NCBI GenBank assembly: GCA_015680685.1
Contig: MNCI01005332.1
Location: 134,129 to 198,128 of the forward strand
Origin: Gnetum montanum
Lineage: Eukaryota > Streptophyta > Gnetopsida > Gnetales > Gnetaceae
Length of the DNA stretch: 64,000 nucleotides
Direction of reading: 5' to 3'
The notes beneath the pieces are model-generated. The model was not told the origin of the DNA. It ran no database searches and worked only from the letters and a program-made list of their open reading frames with translations. Shown piece after piece: positions 60,858 through 64,000 of the stretch (the stretch's first letter is position 1; each line of letters begins with the position of its first letter). The translations under genes were made by a program, and so were the position numbers.

Positions 60858-61225
60858 ATGTAACATCATCCTGTCTCTCTGATATGCTTCTAGCGCCATT
60901 ATTAAATATCATCGGCCTCTCTCTCCGTCCTTCTTACTGCTTCTAAAGTATTATAATACCTAGGTTCTCTGCGGTTGCAGTACTAAACAAGGTAACATTG
61001 ATAAGTTAAATGGCAACTGGGATGGTTGTGGTGAACTATGAACCTAGTATTTTTCAGTGTGAAATATGTGAGCAAATAAGATTAGGTAGAATTGAACATA
61101 TAACTTAAAACTTCTAAATCAAGAGTCTTACTATTAAGCTAATACTTAGTTGTTATAATGGGATATTTTAATGCAAAGGTAAACTATTTATCTTACTATT
61201 TGCATCACATAAATAACAAAGCACC
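60858..61225. other. Laccase 3' flank with a SINE fragment
   Basis: No gene. A partial minus-strand SINE lies at about 61072-61141 (AAATCAAGAGTCTTACTATTAAGCTAATA). The rest is unremarkable AT-rich DNA. Confidence 0.5.
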
Positions 61226-63118
61226 AATGGGTACTTGCCTATCCCCTAGTCACCAAAAAAAAAATCCATCAATTGGAAGTACAAGTTATATTAGATTGAA
61301 GTCTCATGGTAGTGAGATTATGCTTATGTGTTCATGGTTTATGCACTCTTGTGTTTGTGTGTGTGAGTTCTTGGGTGGCTATGCATGTGTTTGTTTCTTG
61401 GTTTTGGTGCATCTTTCATCAACTAATATTTCTTTGCTCTTTCCCAAAATTCTACTAGTTCAACATGTTTTTGTTATTATAGTGTAGTTGTCGATTTTGT
61501 CGTATTTGCTAGATTATGTTATTTCCATGTTCGGTTAAGTTTTGCTTTCATGGACAATGATGTACTATTTTTGTGTACTATTTTCTAATTGCATATTGTA
61601 CTAATTTCATGTCAAATGAAGTTTTTTAGGGGTTAAGAGTTTTGAGTAATTTTATCATTATGATGGGATATAGGTATTGTCTTTCATTAAACACATTATT
61701 GAAGGAATTGTACAATCTAGTGTTATGGGACTTTCAAGAATTGTGCTATAGTAAGAATTTTTATGTTCCTTGGGGTTTCATGTCATTTTCTTAACAATTA
61801 AGGTTTTTAAGGACTTTGTCTTTGCTATTGGGTTTTGGACCATTTTCCTATAGTTTGATAACTTGTAGCTCATTACTGCAATGTTCTGGACTTGTTGACA
61901 TGATCATTTGATGATTTAGAAATGTCTAGGCATCATTTCATGTTGGTTTTTAGCTTACACAAGATTTCATCATGAGTTCATCTTGGGTTATGTTATAATT
62001 GTCAATGTTAAACATGGGTTGTGGTCAAGTTGTGGTCACAGACCATGAGTTTAAGTCAAGTTATGATGAACTTGTAAAGTCAAAAATATGAAGTCATATT
62101 TCTATTATGGTTTTCTACAAAAGCATAGGTTGTGGTAAAGCCATTTTTATTATTTTTAATATGCATTTTTTAGTAGTTTTAAAGGCATGGAATACAAGCC
62201 ATGGTGGAGGTCATAGTATCCACTATTTTGTATCGTAGAGTTTTGATTTTGCCATTTGATTTTGATGTATTGACCACTAGCTCTGGTGAATTCATGGTCA
62301 TTAGCTTCACTCATTATTATGTCTTCTTTGCTATCTATATCATAGTAGATAGCTTTTGGGTCATTGTCTATTGGGGGGTGATTGTCTAGACTATGCTAGA
62401 TTTGTGTTGATTGTCTTTGTTATGCTTGCTTGGGAGCCATGGGTGGGTTTTGTTACATGGGCTTGGTTGTACAATTGTGTTGTCCCACCACCATTAACAT
62501 TAGTTGTTTTATATGTTGTTGTATGGCTATATGATAGGAATGATAGGAGATATTATCGACTTATGGTACTAGTTGATGATGAATACCCTAGAGTGGTTTG
62601 GTCGTACCTCCATACTAAGATGCGTCTATAAAACCGTTATTGTAGGCCTCATCCAATAGGAAAGACGAAGGGTTTACTCCTCTGTTACCTTGTTGTACCT
62701 ATAAAATAATAGAGGGGATGTTCAACACCTCTAGCACTAGTAATTACAAATATCAGATGTGTATTCCCAATTAGATGAATTAAGACTAATAATAAATCTA
62801 TGCATATGGTAGTTCATAGATGATCGATAAATAAACATAGATTGAGTATACTTGATAACAATTTCATATTACCCACTAAGTGCAATGTGTGTTCGTCTCC
62901 TTGTTCTTATCTATTTGATGGGTGTATAGGGCTTCTCTTGGTTGTATTTGTTGATTTTGATATGTCATGCTTATATGATATGTATTAGATACTGATGAGT
63001 GCTTGCACGTCACATGGTACTTTTTCTCTGTCAATTAGGAAGAAGTACCAAGGCTTATTACTTACTTTTACCAACTCTCTCTTTATTTTTTGGTAACTAG
63101 GGGATAGGCAAGTGGGAA
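61226..63118. repeat. Region bounded by an inverted repeat of about 28 bp
   Basis: ACTTGCCTATCCCCTAGTCA (61232) has its inverted partner near 63090-63118 (TGGTAACTAGGGGATAGGCA), each next to a run of A or T facing inward. They could be terminal repeats of a DNA transposon. The 1.9 kb between them has only short frames without family features and some LTR-like sequence near 62640-62900. Confidence 0.4.
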
Positions 63119-64000
63119 GGCCATGGGCTTGTTTGATTCTGATGCTATGCTTTTAAGGATATTTTTCTATTATTATTGTAGACATTTGATATATTTATTT
63201 TAATGCTTAGTAGATAGATATTTATGTGTTATACATATTATGTATTTCATTTCTTTCAAATATTTGATAGATGCATTATGATATTTTCATGTATGGGTTA
63301 CCTTTTTTTTGGGTGGGGAGATGTTGGAACCCTCAAAATAATTGTAATATAGGTACACCCCATGATATGTAGTTTGATTAGAGTTTTATAACTTAGCATT
63401 GTCTACCAAAATTGAACCCATGAGTTATTATTGTCAAATCAAGAGTGTTACCACTAGGCTAACACCTCATTATTTTCATGTATGGATGATGGATTATTTA
63501 TGCTTATTTTATGTTATTGTTATTTTTCTTCATATAATATCATGTGTTATAGGAACCACTACTTGAAGTGATGGCAAGGTGATTTTTTTTGAAGGTGTAA
63601 GACCTAGGTTTGAGCCTAGGTGAAGCTACTCGAAAAGATTAGGCTTTTGCTCATCCATTACCCTCCTAAGAATCTACGTTGGTAGGATGAGCATTGAGCC
63701 TTTGGGTGATGATCCAATTTATATTATCATGTGTCTTTTGGTCATGGTCTTCATGCTATTCTTATTGTTTTTCTTCTCATTCTTTACTATTATGTTGCAT
63801 TTAACCTTATTCCTTATCATGATCATATTTCTTTGGAGTTTGACGTGATGTAACACTCTCTTACCTAGGGCTAGGTGAGAGGCTATTACAAACATCTTCT
63901 TATTTCTTAAGGCTTTTAGGTTTAAACATAAAAATACACAGAAACCTATGTTTGAATCAACATATTTCTTTAGCATATCCTTTTTTAAGAAAATGTGCAA
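63119..64000. other. AT-rich right end of the window
   Basis: Contains the SINE at 63323-63471 and a second tRNA-like stretch near 63560-63625 (GGTGTAAGACCTAGGTTTGA). A 93-codon minus frame runs off the window edge from 63719 but is K/N-rich and not recognisable. Confidence 0.45.
63323..63471 (-). repeat. tRNA-derived SINE copy
   Basis: Minus strand: GGTGTTAGCCTAGTGGTAAC (box A) and ATGGGTTCAATTTTGG (box B), ending TTTTGAGGGTTCCAACA. Same length and ends as the other copies. Confidence 0.85.

Noticed and set aside
61158-62631. Short plus-strand ORFs of 60-109 codons
   Set aside because: Hydrophobic or low-complexity products, no start context, no homology I can recognise.
1-64000. CRISPR arrays, rRNA or bacterial operons
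   Set aside because: No regularly spaced repeats, no rRNA-like sequence; introns and LTR elements show a plant nuclear context.

Overview
This window looks like a seed-plant nuclear genome with a very large, repeat-filled intergenic space. A conifer or other gymnosperm is a reasonable guess, but the sequence alone does not prove it. There is no intact cellular gene. The only host gene traces are three decayed pieces of a laccase (blue multicopper oxidase). Almost everything else is retroelement sequence: three Ty3/gypsy-type LTR elements, a fragment of a fourth, two LINE remnants, and many copies of a short tRNA-derived SINE.

Layout. 1-6464: element A on the minus strand, with about 1.4 kb LTRs (the left one cut by the window edge). 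Its one long ORF joins gag and protease directly to an integrase C-terminal tail. 6465-16540: laccase 3' exon remnants P1 and P2 on the minus strand, within a segment present twice (about 6465-7640 and 12690-13970), plus retroelement debris. 17229-34900: element C on the plus strand (PBS of the initiator-Met type), split in its protease region by element B1. 18945-32067: element B1 on the minus strand, an Athila/Tat-like element with gag, pol, a long extra ORF and 0.9 kb LTRs. 35765-36250: truncated LTR of family B. 38090-42780: plant L1-like LINE on the minus strand. 43277-56819: element B2 on the plus strand, a second insertion of family B. 57360-58330: RTE-like LINE debris carrying two SINE insertions. 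58579-60857: laccase remnant P3 on the plus strand. 60858-64000: mostly unassigned AT-rich DNA with SINE pieces and an inverted-repeat pair.

The main candidate novelty is in family B. Both copies carry, between pol and the 3' LTR, a sense-strand frame of about 950 codons (20063-22925 minus; 52814-55659 plus) for a glutamine-rich, apparently coiled-coil protein with no visible signal peptide or membrane segment. About 450-470 bp upstream of its ATG both copies have a TATA-box cassette resembling the LTR U3, which suggests an internal promoter. The two copies also share in-frame stop codons at the same places and spacings in gag, RT and the extra ORF, although their LTR pairs mark them as separate insertions. 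Either the family was copied while already carrying stops, or methylation-driven C-to-T change hit the same codons twice.

Two single N positions (103 and 51435) sit between near-identical duplicated flanks and look like assembly joins, so the duplications beside them should not be read as biology.
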